Position numbers and translations under genes: made by a program. The notes under the pieces are model-generated. The model made no database searches. It was not told where the DNA came from and saw nothing but the letters and a program-made list of their open reading frames with translations. From positions 124,001-188,000 of the forward strand of contig NZ_JAPPSQ010000008.1 of the NCBI RefSeq assembly GCF_026652115.1: a stretch of 64,000 nt of DNA, read 5' to 3'. Each line of letters opens with the position of its first letter. The first letter of the stretch is position 1. Source of the stretch: Algoriphagus sp. PAP.12 (GTDB lineage: Bacteria; Bacteroidota; Bacteroidia; Cytophagales; Cyclobacteriaceae). This document shows positions 63,957-64,000 of the stretch, in pieces.

Positions 63957-64000
63957 TTAATCGACTTTTATAAAGGTCCGAGCGGGGAATTCATCTGATT
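63957..64000 (-). CDS. Possible 3' end of an upstream gene, cut by window edge
   Basis: A minus-strand frame enters at the edge and reads SDEFPARTFIKVD before TAA (63957-63959). It stops one base before the lipoprotein ATG, the spacing of a translationally coupled pair. The tail alone does not identify a family. Confidence 0.4.
   Translation of the reverse strand, partial: SDEFPARTFIKVD

Overview
The window looks like a chromosomal segment of a Bacteroidota bacterium, most likely a marine or freshwater Cytophagales (Cyclobacteriaceae/Algoriphagus-like) species; the genus is an inference from overall gene style only. Support: two SusC/SusD pairs, an ECF sigma/FecR pair, a type IX secretion C-terminal sorting domain, DUF4249 and DUF5916 families, BshC (bacillithiol), lipoprotein signals of the Bacteroidota type, and promoters of the TTTG/TTG-N17-23-TAnnTTTG type. 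No CRISPR array, insertion sequence, prophage or restriction system is visible. Nearly all genes are intact and densely packed.

Layout. 0-0.7 kb: the end of recR, then a consensus promoter, a broken tRNA-Ala copy and an intact tRNA-Ala(GGC). 0.7-7.6 kb (minus): an ECF sigma - FecR - SusC(STN) - SusD uptake system. The fecR-susC gap carries a plus-strand promoter, hairpin and strong intrinsic terminator that look like an antisense small RNA. 7.9-9.9 kb: three small envelope proteins of unknown role and a Cof-type HAD phosphatase. 9.9-12 kb (minus): a DUF2461 protein and murF. 12-19 kb (plus): an FG-GAP/T9SS secreted protein, a YtcJ-like amidohydrolase and an S9 peptidase. 19-25 kb: a DsrE-like protein, then a TonB-type receptor, a DUF5916 outer-membrane protein and an orphan CarboxypepD-like protein in one run. 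25-29.7 kb: clpB, a frameshifted ORF6N gene and an M19 dipeptidase.

29.8-36.7 kb: an esterase-like lipoprotein plus a beta-propeller lipoprotein, an acyl-ACP desaturase behind a palindromic operator candidate, an M20 amidohydrolase, pirin and a DUF2520 protein. 36.8-45.4 kb (minus): a Plug-without-barrel protein, then sucA-sucB-lpd, the full 2-oxoglutarate dehydrogenase complex. 45.6-56.6 kb (minus): two outer-membrane operons, a kelch/IPT lipoprotein-TonB receptor-DUF4249 set and a SusC-SusD_2-lipoprotein set. 57-60 kb (minus): bshC, 5-formyl-THF cyclo-ligase and a small outer-membrane protein. 60-64 kb: an M16 peptidase, ispF, mnmD, two tandem coiled-coil membrane proteins that appear to be paralogues, and a lipoprotein.

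The genes together describe a heterotroph that invests heavily in outer-membrane uptake of oligomers (probably glycans or peptides) and in envelope peptidases, mixed with core metabolism. The most promising undescribed items are the antisense RNA candidate in the susC leader (5629-5777), the interrupted tRNA-Ala in the leader of an intact tRNA (436-633), the tandem coiled-coil pair (62475-63446), the kelch/TonB/DUF4249 operon (45634-50561), and the palindrome before the desaturase gene (32591-32606).
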